Assembly (NCBI RefSeq): GCF_016618195.1
Contig: NZ_CP067099.1
Coordinates: 1,612,001-1,676,000, forward strand
Length of the DNA stretch: 64,000 nt
From: Providencia manganoxydans
Lineage (GTDB): Bacteria > Pseudomonadota > Gammaproteobacteria > Enterobacterales > Enterobacteriaceae
Reading direction: 5' to 3'
A model generated the notes under the pieces. It was not told where the DNA came from. It was given only the letters and a program-made list of their open reading frames with translations, and did not search any database. The translations under genes and the position numbers were made by a program. Of this stretch, positions 48,388 through 58,477 are shown piece after piece; position 1 is the stretch's first letter, and each line of letters opens with the position of its first letter.

Positions 48388-49191
48388 TTAGCGTTTTAGC
48401 GCTTCAGATAGCTCTTCGCGCATCACGGATAGAATATCTTTAACAATTCGTGGGCTACCCGCAACGATATTACCTGAAGCCAGATAGTTATGGTTACCAA
48501 CAAAGTCAGTCATAATACCGCCAGCTTCGCGCATGATCAGCTCACCACCTAAGAAATCCCATGGCTTTAAGCCAATTTCATAGTAAGCGTCAACACGGCC
48601 AGCAGCGACATAACATAAATCCAGAGCAGCAGAGCCTGTGCGGCGGAAATCTGCACAACTTTCAAACATTTTGCTCATGATATTCATAAAGACAACTGAA
48701 TGTTGTTTTTGTTTGAATGGGAAGCCTGTTGCAACGATCGCGCCATCTAGTTCACGAGCGTCGGCGCCACGTAGACGGTAACCATTTAATTGTGAACCTT
48801 GACCGCGAACTGCGCTGAATAGCTCATTGCGCATTGGGTCGTAAACGACAGCAACTTCTGTGCGTCCCTTAATGCGGACAGCAATAGATACAGCAAAGTG
48901 AGGGAAACGTTTTGTGAAGTTGGTAGTGCCATCCAGTGGATCGATTACCCATTGAATTTCATCTTCTTTACCTAATAATTCACCACTTTCTTCTGTGATG
49001 ATAGTGTGATCTGGGTAAGACTTACGGATGACTTCGATAATCAAATGCTCTGATTCACGGTCAACGTTAGTCACAAAGTCGTTAGTGCCTTTTTGAGTGA
49101 TTTGAACATTATCAGGCGTTTCATAGCTTTTAGCTATATGATTACCGGCCTTACGTGCAGCACGTATGGCGATGTTAAGCATCGGATGCAT
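48388..49191 (-). CDS. suhB: Inositol-1-monophosphatase / antitermination factor SuhB
   Basis: SuhB dephosphorylates inositol phosphates and is part of the rRNA antitermination complex. I start at 49191 (MHPMLNIAIRAARKAG), which gives 267 residues, the E. coli length; the frame is open a further 26 codons with weaker support. Metal-site motifs EESGE, DPLDGTTNF and KPWDFLGGE are present. It diverges from trmJ. Confidence 0.95.
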   Translation of the reverse strand: MHPMLNIAIRAARKAGNHIAKSYETPDNVQITQKGTNDFVTNVDRESEHLIIEVIRKSYPDHTIITEESGELLGKEDEIQWVIDPLDGTTNFTKRFPHFAVSIAVRIKGRTEVAVVYDPMRNELFSAVRGQGSQLNGYRLRGADARELDGAIVATGFPFKQKQHSVVFMNIMSKMFESCADFRRTGSAALDLCYVAAGRVDAYYEIGLKPWDFLGGELIMREAGGIMTDFVGNHNYLASGNIVAGSPRIVKDILSVMREELSEALKR

Positions 49192-49316
49192 GGGCTTTTT
49201 CCACTGGAATGTTAAAGAACGAAAAACTTTGAGTGGGCGGATTATATAGATGTTCATCACAATAAGCAATTTTGTGTTAGACTCTTGCGATTATTTTTTA
49301 TCAAAACGACTAAATC

Positions 49317-50048
49317 ATGCTAGATAACATCCGCATCATCCTTGTTGAAACCTCACACACAGGGAATATGGGCTCTACTGCTCGTGCCATGAAAACCATG
49401 GGACTTTCCAATCTTTACTTGGTCAAACCACAAGTACAACCTGACTCACACGCAATCGCACTTTCTGCTGGAGCAAGTGATGTCATCGGTAATGCAACAA
49501 TTGTTGAGACACTCGATGAGGCATTAGAAGGTTGTAAGTTGGTGATTGGTACCAGTGCTCGTTCTCGTACGCTTTCTTGGCCGATGGTTGCCCCACGTGA
49601 ATGTGGTGAAAAATCGATCGCGCAAGCACAAACCGCACCGGTTGCTATCATTTTTGGCCGCGAAAGAATAGGGCTAACCAACGAAGAACTACAAAAGTGT
49701 CAGTATCATTTATATATCCCAACGAATCCTGAATATGGCTCGCTCAATTTAGCGATGGCTGTACAGCTGGTGAGCTATGAAATTCGTATGGCGTACCTAG
49801 CGATGGATGAAAAAAATACGCTTAATTCGTCAGTGGATGAGGTAGAATACCCGCCTTCAGAAGATGTTGAACGTTTCTATGTGCATCTTGAAAGTGTATT
49901 GAATGAATCTGGCTTTATCCGTAAAGCTCATCCAGGCATGATTATGAATAAGTTAAGGCGCTTATTTACACGTGCACATATTGAAACTCAAGAGCTACAT
50001 ATATTACGTGGCATTTTAACGTCGATGGAAAAATGGGCAAAAAAGTGA
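49317..50048 (+). CDS. trmJ: tRNA (cytidine/uridine-2'-O-)-methyltransferase TrmJ
   Basis: A SPOUT-fold enzyme that methylates the 2'-OH of position 32 in several tRNAs. At 243 residues it has [20 protein letters not shown] (20 residues) at the N-terminus and the knot motifs [15 protein letters not shown] and [12 protein letters not shown]. It precedes iscR as in E. coli. Confidence 0.96.
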   Translation: MLDNIRIILVETSHTGNMGSTARAMKTMGLSNLYLVKPQVQPDSHAIALSAGASDVIGNATIVETLDEALEGCKLVIGTSARSRTLSWPMVAPRECGEKSIAQAQTAPVAIIFGRERIGLTNEELQKCQYHLYIPTNPEYGSLNLAMAVQLVSYEIRMAYLAMDEKNTLNSSVDEVEYPPSEDVERFYVHLESVLNESGFIRKAHPGMIMNKLRRLFTRAHIETQELHILRGILTSMEKWAKK

Positions 50049-50052
50049 GTGC

Positions 50053-50150
50053 TACACTCTAAATGATCCGAGGTGCAACTAGGGGCATAGAATATTATGT
50101 AACTAGTGGAAGTCAGGGTATTCAACAGCGCTTCACCTTGAAGTATAACG
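50053..50150. repeat. Intergenic palindromic repeat, copy 7 (reverse, degenerate)
   Basis: It runs from ACACTCTAAATGATCCGAGG to CACCTTGAAGTATAACG, with a shortened and eroded centre. It lies between trmJ and the iscR operators. Confidence 0.65.
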
Positions 50151-50168
50151 TGTAAAACTCCGTGGATA

Positions 50169-50193
50169 ATACCTGAGTGTTTTAGTCAGGTAA
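50169..50193 (+). promoter_or_regulatory. Type 1 IscR-binding site A of the isc promoter
   Basis: A 25-bp site with the arms ATACCTGAGT and TAGTCAGGTAA around a T-rich centre, matching the type 1 IscR consensus at all but about two positions. [2Fe-2S]-IscR represses its own operon from such sites. Confidence 0.82.
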
Positions 50194-50218
50194 ATAGTTG
50201 ACTAAATTAGTCAGGAAT
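50194..50218 (+). promoter_or_regulatory. Type 1 IscR-binding site B of the isc promoter
   Basis: Arms ATAGTTGACT and TTAGTCAGGAAT, directly abutting site A with no gap. It overlaps the expected -35/-10 region, 38 bp before the iscR ATG. Confidence 0.85.
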
Positions 50219-50256
50219 GTCACAATTAGGCTATATTTTACCATGGAGTATATGTT

Positions 50257-50754
50257 ATGAGACTCACTTCCAAAGGGCGTTACGCAGTAACCGCGATGCT
50301 TGATGTCGCGTTACACTCTCAGTCAGGTCCAGTACCTCTTGCTGATATTTCTGAGCGTCAGGGAATTTCCCTCTCTTATCTTGAGCAGCTTTTCTCGCGT
50401 TTACGTAAAAACGATCTTGTGGCGAGTGTTCGCGGTCCAGGTGGTGGTTACCTATTAGGGCGTGATGCTGACCAGATTTTCGTTGCTCAAGTGATTGCGG
50501 CGGTTGATGAATCTGTTGATGCAACGCGTTGTCAAGGTAATAAAGAAGGTTGCCAAAATGGTGATCGTTGCCTAACACATGCTCTGTGGCGTGACTTAAG
50601 TGACAGGATCACTAGCTTCCTAAGCAGTATTAGCCTTGATGAACTGGTTAAAAATCAGGAAGTTATGGATGTTGCTGATCGACAAGATAACGAAAAACGT
50701 CGAGCTACATTAGGTGGTTTATCACCTGAAACTATTATCAATGTTCGTGCTTAA
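50257..50754 (+). CDS. iscR: Fe-S-dependent transcriptional regulator IscR
   Basis: An Rrf2-family winged-helix regulator of 165 residues. The cluster ligands Cys92, Cys98, Cys104 and His107 lie in [17 protein letters not shown] (first Cys at ATRC). GGGYLLGR is the wing. With a cluster it represses isc; without one it activates suf and other genes. Confidence 0.97.
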   Translation: MRLTSKGRYAVTAMLDVALHSQSGPVPLADISERQGISLSYLEQLFSRLRKNDLVASVRGPGGGYLLGRDADQIFVAQVIAAVDESVDATRCQGNKEGCQNGDRCLTHALWRDLSDRITSFLSSISLDELVKNQEVMDVADRQDNEKRRATLGGLSPETIINVRA

Positions 50755-50860
50755 TATAAAATAATTCTATAAATAGCAGTGGATGCAGTAGGCCATCAAA
50801 TGAGGGTTACATGCGTCATTGGAAAATGAAGACAATTTTGTCTTTTGGAGTAAGTGAGCA

Positions 50861-52075
50861 ATGAAATTACCGATTTATCTTGATTATTCAGCAACGACAC
50901 CGGTTGATCCTCGTGTTGCTGAAAAAATGATGCAATGTCTAACTATGGACGGCAATTTTGGTAACCCCGCTTCGCGTTCCCACCGTTTTGGTTGGCAAGC
51001 AGAAGAAGCCGTTGATATTGCACGTAATCAAATCGCTGAGCTAGTGAATGCTGATCCACGTGAAATTGTATTTACTTCAGGTGCGACCGAGTCAGATAAC
51101 TTAGCTATTAAAGGTGCAGCGAACTTCTATCAGAAGAAGGGTAAGCATGTTGTCACGTGTAAAACTGAGCATAAAGCAGTTTTAGATACTTGTCGCCAAT
51201 TAGAACGTGAAGGTTTTGAGGTTACTTATCTCTCCCCGCAACGTAATGGTTTGATTGATCTGAAAGAACTCGAAGCGGCTTTACGTGATGATACTATCCT
51301 TGTCTCTATCATGCATGTGAATAATGAAATTGGTGTCGTACAAGATATCGCCGCTATTGGTGAAATGTGCCGCAGCCGTAACATTATTTTTCATGTTGAT
51401 GCGACACAAAGCGTCGGTAAATTGCCTATCGACTTATCTGCTCTGAAAGTTGATTTGATGTCATTCTCCGCCCATAAACTGTATGGTCCTATGGGTATTG
51501 GTGCATTATATGTGCGCCGCAAACCTCGTATTCGTATTGAAGCACAGCAACATGGTGGTGGTCATGAGCGCGGTATGCGTTCCGGTACATTACCTGTTCA
51601 CCAAATCGTTGGTATGGGTGAAGCTTATCGTATCGCCAAAGAAGAGATGAGTGATGAATCCGCGCGTCTGCGTAAACTGCGCCTGCGTTTATGGAATGGT
51701 ATTAAAGATATCGAAGAAGTTTACCTAAATGGTGACTTAGAAAATGGTGCGCCACACATTCTGAACGTCAGCTTCAACTATGTTGAAGGTGAATCATTAA
51801 TGATGTCTCTTAAAGATTTGGCTGTATCCTCGGGGTCTGCGTGTACATCCGCAAGCCTTGAACCTTCTTATGTTCTGCGTGCTTTAGGAATGAATGATGA
51901 GCTAGCACACAGCTCAATTCGTTTCTCCTTTGGTCGCTTTACAACCGAAGAAGAAATTGACTATGCAATCAAACAGATTCATGGCGCAATTGGTCACTTA
52001 CGTGAACTGTCTCCATTGTGGGAAATGTTCAAAGACGGCGTAGATCTTAACAGCATCGAATGGTCTCACCATTAA
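50861..52075 (+). CDS. iscS: Cysteine desulfurase IscS
   Basis: This PLP enzyme takes sulfur from cysteine for Fe-S clusters, tRNA thiolation and cofactors. Its 404 residues match E. coli. PLP lysine in [14 protein letters not shown]; the active-site cysteine loop [17 protein letters not shown] carries the persulfide. It precedes iscU by 24 bp. Confidence 0.98.
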   Translation: MKLPIYLDYSATTPVDPRVAEKMMQCLTMDGNFGNPASRSHRFGWQAEEAVDIARNQIAELVNADPREIVFTSGATESDNLAIKGAANFYQKKGKHVVTCKTEHKAVLDTCRQLEREGFEVTYLSPQRNGLIDLKELEAALRDDTILVSIMHVNNEIGVVQDIAAIGEMCRSRNIIFHVDATQSVGKLPIDLSALKVDLMSFSAHKLYGPMGIGALYVRRKPRIRIEAQQHGGGHERGMRSGTLPVHQIVGMGEAYRIAKEEMSDESARLRKLRLRLWNGIKDIEEVYLNGDLENGAPHILNVSFNYVEGESLMMSLKDLAVSSGSACTSASLEPSYVLRALGMNDELAHSSIRFSFGRFTTEEEIDYAIKQIHGAIGHLRELSPLWEMFKDGVDLNSIEWSHH

Positions 52076-52099
52076 TCAGACAGCTTCAGGAGTTTAAAA

Positions 52100-52486
52100 A
52101 TGGCATATAGCGAAAAAGTCATCGATCATTATGAAAATCCACGCAACGTGGGTTCATTCGATAATAACGACCCAAGTGTTGGCAGCGGTATGGTTGGTGC
52201 GCCAGCGTGTGGTGACGTAATGAAATTGCAAATCAAAGTGAGTGATGAAGGCATTATTGAAGATGCTCGCTTTAAAACTTATGGTTGTGGTTCTGCGATT
52301 GCATCCAGTTCACTGGTGACTGAGTGGATGAAAGGCAAAAGCTTAGATGAAGCAGAATCAATTAAAAACACAGCTATCGCAGAAGAATTAGAATTGCCAC
52401 CAGTGAAAATTCACTGCTCAATTCTGGCTGAAGATGCAATTAAAGCTGCCATCGCGGATTATAAAAGCAAACGCCAAGGCAAATAA
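52100..52486 (+). CDS. iscU: Fe-S cluster scaffold IscU
   Basis: The 128-residue scaffold on which clusters are built from IscS sulfur. The ligands Cys37 and Asp39 (GAPACGDVM), Cys63 (YGCGSAIASSS) and His105/Cys106 (KIHCSILA) are present. LPPVKIHC is the HscA recognition motif. Confidence 0.98.
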   Translation: MAYSEKVIDHYENPRNVGSFDNNDPSVGSGMVGAPACGDVMKLQIKVSDEGIIEDARFKTYGCGSAIASSSLVTEWMKGKSLDEAESIKNTAIAEELELPPVKIHCSILAEDAIKAAIADYKSKRQGK

Positions 52487-52647
52487 GGCTTTTAACACAG
52501 GTCAACGAGCCGCATCAGGACTAATAAATAAATAAAACCTATGCGGCTACATTATAGGCCAGTATATACTCTAAATAATGATATTTTAGGGTGGGTACTA
52601 AGCGTAAAATAGTATCTGCCTTGTTTGTTTCTATAGTGAGGTTTGCA

Positions 52648-52971
52648 ATGTCTATTTCTCTTACAGAAAGCGCTGCGCAACGTATTCAAGCTTTTCTAGC
52701 TAGCAGAGGTAAAGGCGAAGGTTTACGCCTTGGTGTTAGAACTTCTGGCTGCTCAGGTATGGCTTATATTCTCGAATTCGCTGATATGATCAATGAAGAA
52801 GATACCGTTTTTGAAGATAAAGGCGTGAAAGTCATCGTTGATGGTAAAAGCATCGTCTATTTAGATGGTACTGAACTGGATTTTGTCAAAGAAGGTTTGA
52901 ACGAAGGTTTTAAATTTAATAACCCCAATGTCAGCAGTGAATGCGGTTGTGGGGAAAGCTTTCACGTATAA
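52648..52971 (+). CDS. iscA: A-type Fe-S carrier IscA
   Basis: A carrier of 107 residues that delivers clusters to target proteins. I start at the ATG at 52648 (GTGAGG in front), the exact E. coli length, rather than the longer frame from 52591, which runs into a remnant of the intergenic repeat (TATACTCTAAATAATGAT, about 52563). Cys35 (TSGCSGMAY) and the C-terminal CGCGESF pair are conserved. Confidence 0.96.
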   Translation: MSISLTESAAQRIQAFLASRGKGEGLRLGVRTSGCSGMAYILEFADMINEEDTVFEDKGVKVIVDGKSIVYLDGTELDFVKEGLNEGFKFNNPNVSSECGCGESFHV

Positions 52972-53109
52972 TACTTTCTATATGCTCTGAGTGATTTATA
53001 ACATGACGAGTATAGACAACATTTTGACCAATGTACTCTTCGTGACACTTTATAACAAGTCGTTTTCATGGATTTGCATTGGTATTTCAGTTCGAGAAAC
53101 TAAATACTT

Positions 53110-53631
53110 ATGGATTATTTTACTCTTTTTGGATTTACACCTAGCTATACGATAGACAGCGAGCAACTAGTTCAACGTTTTCAATCGTTACAGCGTCAAT
53201 ATCATCCAGATCGTTATGCAACCTGTACCGAACAGGAAAAAATGCAAGCCCTCCAACAAGCAGCAACAATCAACGCAGCTTATCAAGCTCTTCGTCATCC
53301 ATTGAAACGTGCAGAATACATGTTGTTGTTACAAGGTATTGATATTAATAATGAACAGCATACGATGCATGACACCGCTTTTTTGATGGAACAACTTGAG
53401 CTACGTGAAGAACTCGATAATATCGAAAATAACTCTCATGCTGCTGATTTGCTTGTGGATTTTATAAAAAATGTACAACAAATGCAAAAGACACGTTCGG
53501 CTATGATGGTGACACAGCTTGATGATAAGCAATGGGAGCAGGCCGCAGACACTGTGCGTAAATTACGTTTTCTTGACCGATTACAGCAGCAAGCTGAGCA
53601 GCTCGAAGAGCGATTACTGGACGATTTTTAA
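53110..53631 (+). CDS. hscB: Co-chaperone HscB (Hsc20)
   Basis: This J-type co-chaperone of 173 residues brings IscU to HscA. The J-domain carries the HPD tripeptide (QYHPDRYAT, about 37-39), and the C-terminal three-helix bundle binds IscU. It lies 11 bp before hscA. Confidence 0.96.
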   Translation: MDYFTLFGFTPSYTIDSEQLVQRFQSLQRQYHPDRYATCTEQEKMQALQQAATINAAYQALRHPLKRAEYMLLLQGIDINNEQHTMHDTAFLMEQLELREELDNIENNSHAADLLVDFIKNVQQMQKTRSAMMVTQLDDKQWEQAADTVRKLRFLDRLQQQAEQLEERLLDDF

Positions 53632-53642
53632 GAGAAATAATT

Positions 53643-55493
53643 ATGGCTTTACTTCAAATCAGTGAACCAGGTATGACTGCTGCTCCGCATCAACGTAAGC
53701 TTGCTGCTGGAATAGATCTGGGTACCACCCATTCTTTAATTGCTACTGTACGCAGTGGCGAAGCTGCGGTATTGCCTGATCATGAAGGCCGTTATTTACT
53801 GCCATCAGTGGTGAATTATCAAGCCGATAACAAACAGGTAGGCTGGGAAGCTAAACAACGTGCAGAGCTTGATCCTGTGAATACGATTATTTCAGTGAAA
53901 CGCCTACTGGGACGCTCATTGGTCGACATTCAAAAACGCTATCCTGATTTACCGTATCAGCTCACTGCGAGTGAAAATGGTTTACCATTTATGCAAACGG
54001 TCTGCGGGCAAGTTGATCCTATTCAAGTTTCTTCTGACATATTAAAAGCGCTTGCTAAAAGAGCTGAAGAGACGTTAGGTGGTGAAATGGATGGTGTTGT
54101 GATCACTGTTCCTGCTTATTTTGATGATGCCCAACGTCAAGGTACCAAAGATGCAGCTCGCTTGGCTGGATTACATGTATTGCGCTTGTTAAACGAACCA
54201 ACTGCGGCAGCTATTGCTTATGGCCTTGACTCAGGGCAAGAAGGAGTGATCGCCGTTTACGACCTTGGTGGTGGAACCTTTGATGTCTCTATCTTACGTT
54301 TAAGCCGTGGTGTATTTGAAGTGCTTGCAACGGGTGGCGATACTGCATTAGGTGGTGATGATTTTGACCAAGTATTGGCGGAATGGATCGCTGAACAAGC
54401 GGGCATTGTTAGCCAAGGGGATCACCGTTTAAACCGTCAACTACTCAATGCGGCAACTGAAGCGAAAATTGCGCTGAGTGATACAGATAGCGTACAAATA
54501 TCGTTGCCACAATGGCAGGGCGAAATTCATCGTGCACAGTTTGAGCAACTAATAGAAAAACATGTAAAGCGTACACTCATGGCATGCAGACGTGCGTTGA
54601 AAGATGCTCAAGTAGACGCCGAAGAGGTACTCAATGTTGTGATGGTTGGGGGTTCGACTCGTGTTCCATTAGTTAGAGATAAAGTGGGTGAATTTTTTGG
54701 TAAGTTACCTTTAACCTCAATTGATCCTGATAAAGTGGTTGCGATTGGCGCAGCAATTCAGGCTGATATTTTAGTAGGTAATAAACCAGATAGTGACATG
54801 CTACTACTGGATGTTATTCCGCTATCTTTAGGTCTTGAAACTATGGGGGGATTAGTGGAAAAAGTGATCCCACGCAATACCACGATCCCTGTAGCCCGAG
54901 CACAAGAATTCACCACATTCAAAGATGGCCAAACAGCAATGACGGTGCATGTGGTACAAGGTGAGCGTGAAATGGTTTCTGATTGCCGTTCACTTGCGCG
55001 CTTCGCCCTTCGTGACATTCCTGCTATGCCAGCGGGTGGTGCACATATACGAGTTACCTTTCAAGTTGATGCAGATGGTCTACTGAGTGTGAGTGCAATG
55101 GAAAAATCAACAGGTGTTGTCGCCTCTATTCAGGTAAAACCTTCATACGGTTTAACTGACACTGAAATTTCCAACATGATTAAAGACTCGATGTCTAATG
55201 CGCAAGATGATTTTAATGCGCGCCGTTTGGCAGAACAAAAAGTTGAAGCTGCCAGAGTACTTGAAAGCCTGACTAGTGCATTAGAGCAAGATGCTAATTT
55301 ATTGACTACCGACGAAGAGTCAGCGATTGATAATGCAGTCAATGTATTAATTGAAGCGGTAGAAGGTACAGACCCTACCACAATTGAAAATGCCATTAAA
55401 CAACTGGATAAGCAAACACAGGGGTTTGCGGCTCGCCGAATGGATGCTTCTATTCGTCAGGCGCTGTCAGGCCATTCTGTGGATGAGATATAA
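53643..55493 (+). CDS. hscA: Hsp70-type chaperone HscA
   Basis: HscA uses ATP to help transfer clusters from IscU. The 616-residue protein has the Hsp70 signatures [28 protein letters not shown] and [16 protein letters not shown], a beta-sandwich peptide-binding domain and a helical lid. It is translated just before fdx (2-bp gap). Confidence 0.97.
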   Translation: MALLQISEPGMTAAPHQRKLAAGIDLGTTHSLIATVRSGEAAVLPDHEGRYLLPSVVNYQADNKQVGWEAKQRAELDPVNTIISVKRLLGRSLVDIQKRYPDLPYQLTASENGLPFMQTVCGQVDPIQVSSDILKALAKRAEETLGGEMDGVVITVPAYFDDAQRQGTKDAARLAGLHVLRLLNEPTAAAIAYGLDSGQEGVIAVYDLGGGTFDVSILRLSRGVFEVLATGGDTALGGDDFDQVLAEWIAEQAGIVSQGDHRLNRQLLNAATEAKIALSDTDSVQISLPQWQGEIHRAQFEQLIEKHVKRTLMACRRALKDAQVDAEEVLNVVMVGGSTRVPLVRDKVGEFFGKLPLTSIDPDKVVAIGAAIQADILVGNKPDSDMLLLDVIPLSLGLETMGGLVEKVIPRNTTIPVARAQEFTTFKDGQTAMTVHVVQGEREMVSDCRSLARFALRDIPAMPAGGAHIRVTFQVDADGLLSVSAMEKSTGVVASIQVKPSYGLTDTEISNMIKDSMSNAQDDFNARRLAEQKVEAARVLESLTSALEQDANLLTTDEESAIDNAVNVLIEAVEGTDPTTIENAIKQLDKQTQGFAARRMDASIRQALSGHSVDEI

Positions 55494-55495
55494 TT

Positions 55496-55831
55496 ATGCC
55501 TAAAATAGTTTTTTTACCTCATACTGAATTATGTCCGGAAGGTGCGGTTGTTGATGCACTAGACGGTGAGTCAATTTTAGATGCTGCATTACGTATTGGT
55601 ATTGAACTTGAACATGCATGTGAAAAATCATGTGCTTGTACAACTTGCCATTGTATTGTTCGCGAGGGATTTGATTCACTGGAAGAAAGTAGTGAATTAG
55701 AAGATGACATGTTGGATAAAGCATGGGGATTAGAGCCAGAAAGCCGTTTGAGCTGCCAAGCGAGAGTTTCAGATGAAGATTTAGTGGTCGAAATTCCTAA
55801 ATACACGATTAACCATGCTCGTGAGCATTAA
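55496..55831 (+). CDS. fdx: [2Fe-2S] ferredoxin Fdx of the isc system
   Basis: An adrenodoxin-type ferredoxin of 111 residues that supplies electrons to cluster assembly. Cluster ligands lie in [12 protein letters not shown] and the later Cys in RLSCQARV. Confidence 0.97.
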   Translation: MPKIVFLPHTELCPEGAVVDALDGESILDAALRIGIELEHACEKSCACTTCHCIVREGFDSLEESSELEDDMLDKAWGLEPESRLSCQARVSDEDLVVEIPKYTINHAREH

Positions 55832-55854
55832 TTCAACAGCACGGAGAAGCGAAT

Positions 55855-56055
55855 ATGAGCCTAAAATGGTCAAATAGCCGAGAAATTGGCGAAGCACTGT
55901 ATGATGCCTATCCTGATGTGGATCCAAAAACAGTTCGCTTTACAGACATGCATCAATGGATATGTGATTTAGACGATTTTGATGATGATCCTCAAAAATC
56001 GAACGAAAAGATCTTGGAAGCGATTTTATTAGTTTGGCTGGATGAATTCGAATAA
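55855..56055 (+). CDS. iscX: Fe-S assembly adaptor IscX
   Basis: A small acidic protein of 66 residues that binds IscS and probably iron. It has [20 protein letters not shown] and the acidic DLDDFDDDP helix region. It closes the isc operon, followed by a terminator. Confidence 0.95.
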   Translation: MSLKWSNSREIGEALYDAYPDVDPKTVRFTDMHQWICDLDDFDDDPQKSNEKILEAILLVWLDEFE

Positions 56056-56073
56056 CTATTCCATTAAGTGAGT

Positions 56074-56098
56074 AAACCGGGCTTTTAGTCCGGTTTTT
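56074..56098 (+). terminator. Rho-independent terminator of the isc operon
   Basis: AAACCGG / CCGGTTT stem with a 9-base loop followed by TT and CC; it ends the transcript after iscX. Confidence 0.8.
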
Positions 56099-56213
56099 CC
56101 ATTTAATCAGCACTATATTGATATCTGTTTGACCGCGAATCGGTTAAGTTACTTATATCAGCGGGTAAGAATTGATAAAGTTACTCGCCACAATAGCTAA
56201 AGTGAGAGAAACG

Positions 56214-57509
56214 ATGACAAAACAAATTATGCCAGTAATGATTTCATTTGAAGCAGCAGCACCGTGTTGGGGTGAGGGCGCTTTAATCAGCTCTGGTGAT
56301 AAAGGGATCACTATCCACTTAAAACATCCGGGTAAGCTATGTGCGGTGCAAAGTGCGGGACGCAAATTAGATAGCCAAGGTATTCGCAACGTATCCCTTA
56401 TTGGTGACGGTTGGGATCTGGAAAAAAGTTGGGCATTTTGGCAAGGTTTTAGGGCGCCAAAAGGGGCGAGAACGATTGAATGGCCAGTACTCGCCGATGC
56501 GGAGCGTAAAGAATTAGAAAACCGTATCCGTACCATTGATTGGGTACGTGATGTGATCAATGCGCCAGCGGAAGAATTGGGCCCTGAGCAGTTAGCACAA
56601 CGTGCCATTGATTTGTTATGTCATGTGGGTGCAGAAAATATTAGCTATCGCATTATAAAAGGTGATGATTTAGTTGAACAAGGTTATGCGGGGATCCACA
56701 CAGTTGGCCGTGGTTCAAATCGCCCACCAGCGTTGTTAGCACTAGATTACAACCCAACGGGGAATGCGAATGCGCCTGTATTTGCCTGCCTAGTAGGAAA
56801 AGGGATTACTTTCGATTCAGGGGGATACAGTATTAAACCTTCTTCCTCAATGAATTCAATGAAAGCAGATATGGGCGGAGCAGCAACATTAGTGGGTTCG
56901 TTGGCATTAGCGATTAAACGTGGATTGAAAAAACGCGTTAAATTGTTCCTTTGCTTAGCAGATAATATGGTAAGCAGTAATGCGTTTAAATTAGGCGATA
57001 TTATTCGTTATCGTAACGGTAAATCTGTTGAAGTGATGAATACTGATGCAGAAGGTCGTTTAGTTCTTGCTGATGGTTTAATTGATGCATGTAAAGAAAA
57101 GCCATCCTTAATTATTGATGCAGCAACATTGACTGGGGCGGCAAAAACTGCGGTAGGTAATGATTACCATTCAGTTCTTAGCTTTGATGATAAATTTGTT
57201 GCGGAATTAATGGATTCCTCAGAATTGGAACATGAATTATTCTGGCGTTTACCATTAGCTGAGTTTCACCGTCAGCAATTGCCATCGGGTTTTGCTGATC
57301 TAAATAATATTGCTGCGCCATCTCATACCGCAGGTGCGAGTACCGCAGCGGCATTTTTATCTCATTTTGTTGAAAACTATCGCCAAAACTGGATCCATAT
57401 CGATTGTTCTGCAACTTATCGTAAATCACCGGTGAGCCTGTGGGCTGAAGGGGCTACAGGGATTGGTGTTAGAACTATTGCGAACTTGTTAGTTAAAAAA
57501 GCAGGCTAA
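56214..57509 (+). CDS. pepB: Aminopeptidase B (PepB), M17 family
   Basis: A two-metal leucine-aminopeptidase-type enzyme of 431 residues (427 in E. coli) acting on cytosolic peptides. The metal and active-site motifs [23 protein letters not shown] and [14 protein letters not shown] are intact. I start at 56214, where AGAGAAACG is the ribosome site; the frame is open to 56172. Position after iscX matches E. coli. Confidence 0.95.
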   Translation: MTKQIMPVMISFEAAAPCWGEGALISSGDKGITIHLKHPGKLCAVQSAGRKLDSQGIRNVSLIGDGWDLEKSWAFWQGFRAPKGARTIEWPVLADAERKELENRIRTIDWVRDVINAPAEELGPEQLAQRAIDLLCHVGAENISYRIIKGDDLVEQGYAGIHTVGRGSNRPPALLALDYNPTGNANAPVFACLVGKGITFDSGGYSIKPSSSMNSMKADMGGAATLVGSLALAIKRGLKKRVKLFLCLADNMVSSNAFKLGDIIRYRNGKSVEVMNTDAEGRLVLADGLIDACKEKPSLIIDAATLTGAAKTAVGNDYHSVLSFDDKFVAELMDSSELEHELFWRLPLAEFHRQQLPSGFADLNNIAAPSHTAGASTAAAFLSHFVENYRQNWIHIDCSATYRKSPVSLWAEGATGIGVRTIANLLVKKAG

Positions 57510-57526
57510 GCAGTATTAAAATCAAT

Positions 57527-57567
57527 AAACAGGCATGAAAAAGGCGACTTTTTGTGCCTGTTTTTTT
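57527..57567 (+). terminator. Rho-independent terminator of pepB
   Basis: AAACAGGCA / TGCCTGTTT stem, 19-base loop that can itself fold, followed by a T-run. This isolates pepB from sseB. Confidence 0.85.
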
Positions 57568-57610
57568 ATTATAGTTGTTATCATTTTTATATTTCCTATA
57601 GGGCATCGAT

Positions 57611-58069
57611 ATGTCGCAGCAATCTGAAAATAATCATTTATCGAACGCTGACAATGAGATCGAATTTATTGAATTAACTATTCCCCAAGGCTCATCATTA
57701 AAGCTAAGTGCGCTAGAAAATGAACCAGCAGCATTGACTGAAGCATTAATAGCGTGTTTTAAACAACATAAAGTTGTACGTCGTGCTTTTATTGTGTCCG
57801 CTCAAGAAGAGAACCATGATAGTGGTGAAGCTATTTTAATGGTCGCGTTAGAGTTTGTTCCGGGGACTGAAAATATTGATGAAATTATTCATCAGGCTGG
57901 CACCTTAGCTTGTGATTATCTAGAAGATAATGAATCTATTGATTTCTGCTTAGTCAATGAAGCAGAAAAAGGGATTAGCCATTTTATCACTGAGCATATT
58001 GAGCCTTTTTACCAACGTAAATTAGGCAGTTGGTTACGTGATACCATCCCAGTTAAAAATACCAAATAA
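57611..58069 (+). CDS. sseB: SseB-related protein reduced to the C-terminal domain
   Basis: E. coli SseB has about 258 residues in two domains. This one has 152 and matches only the C-terminal domain: ALIACFKQHKVVRRAFIVSAQEE (part), then GEAILMVALEF and the closing EKGISHFITEHIEPFYQRKLG (part). The 101 bp upstream hold a terminator and are too short to encode the missing domain, so this is a short form rather than a frameshift. Function is unclear; serine sensitivity is only a phenotype in E. coli. Confidence 0.82.
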   Translation: MSQQSENNHLSNADNEIEFIELTIPQGSSLKLSALENEPAALTEALIACFKQHKVVRRAFIVSAQEENHDSGEAILMVALEFVPGTENIDEIIHQAGTLACDYLEDNESIDFCLVNEAEKGISHFITEHIEPFYQRKLGSWLRDTIPVKNTK

Positions 58070-58077
58070 ATACAGTG

Positions 58078-58098
58078 ATGGGTTCGGTAAGAACCCAT
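58078..58098 (+). terminator. Hairpin downstream of sseB
   Basis: ATGGGTTC-GGTAA-GAACCCAT perfect 8-bp stem, 9 bp after the stop, with no T-run. Confidence 0.5.
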
Positions 58099-58247
58099 TG
58101 TCCCACCATCATTTGTGATCCTCTATAAACGCCAAATTTAATTTTTTCGGAGAAACTTTAGCGCTAAGTTAACTAGGCGATTAATGACTCTTTTATACTC
58201 CTAATGATACGCTTTTCGGGCAATGACAAGCAGTGGGGCACATCGTC

Positions 58248-58329
58248 TATACCCGTCATACTTCAAGTTACAGCGATGTCGATTACGTTCACTTATCGCC
58301 TAGCTGCAACTTGAATTATTTAGGGTATT
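58248..58329. repeat. Intergenic palindromic repeat, copy 8 (internally deleted)
   Basis: CGTCATACTTCAAGTTACAG and CTGCAACTTGAATTATTTAG ends enclose a short core (82 bp in total). The rest of the 408-bp sseB-rpn gap shows nothing else clear. Confidence 0.8.
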
Positions 58330-58477
58330 TATCTATGGAAAATAGCGTTAGCAATAAATATTGCTGTATTACGAGATTAGCAGTCATTTGAAACACGATT
58401 ACCCTTCTACAGTGATAACCTAAAGCAGCCACAAACAATATGCATTGTTGACTGGTTTGCGCAGATAAGGCTCAGTA

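Noticed and set aside
52591..52647. N-terminal extension of IscA by 19 codons
   Set aside because: It begins at a GTG without a ribosome site beside a repeat remnant; the ATG at 52648 has a good site and gives 107 residues.
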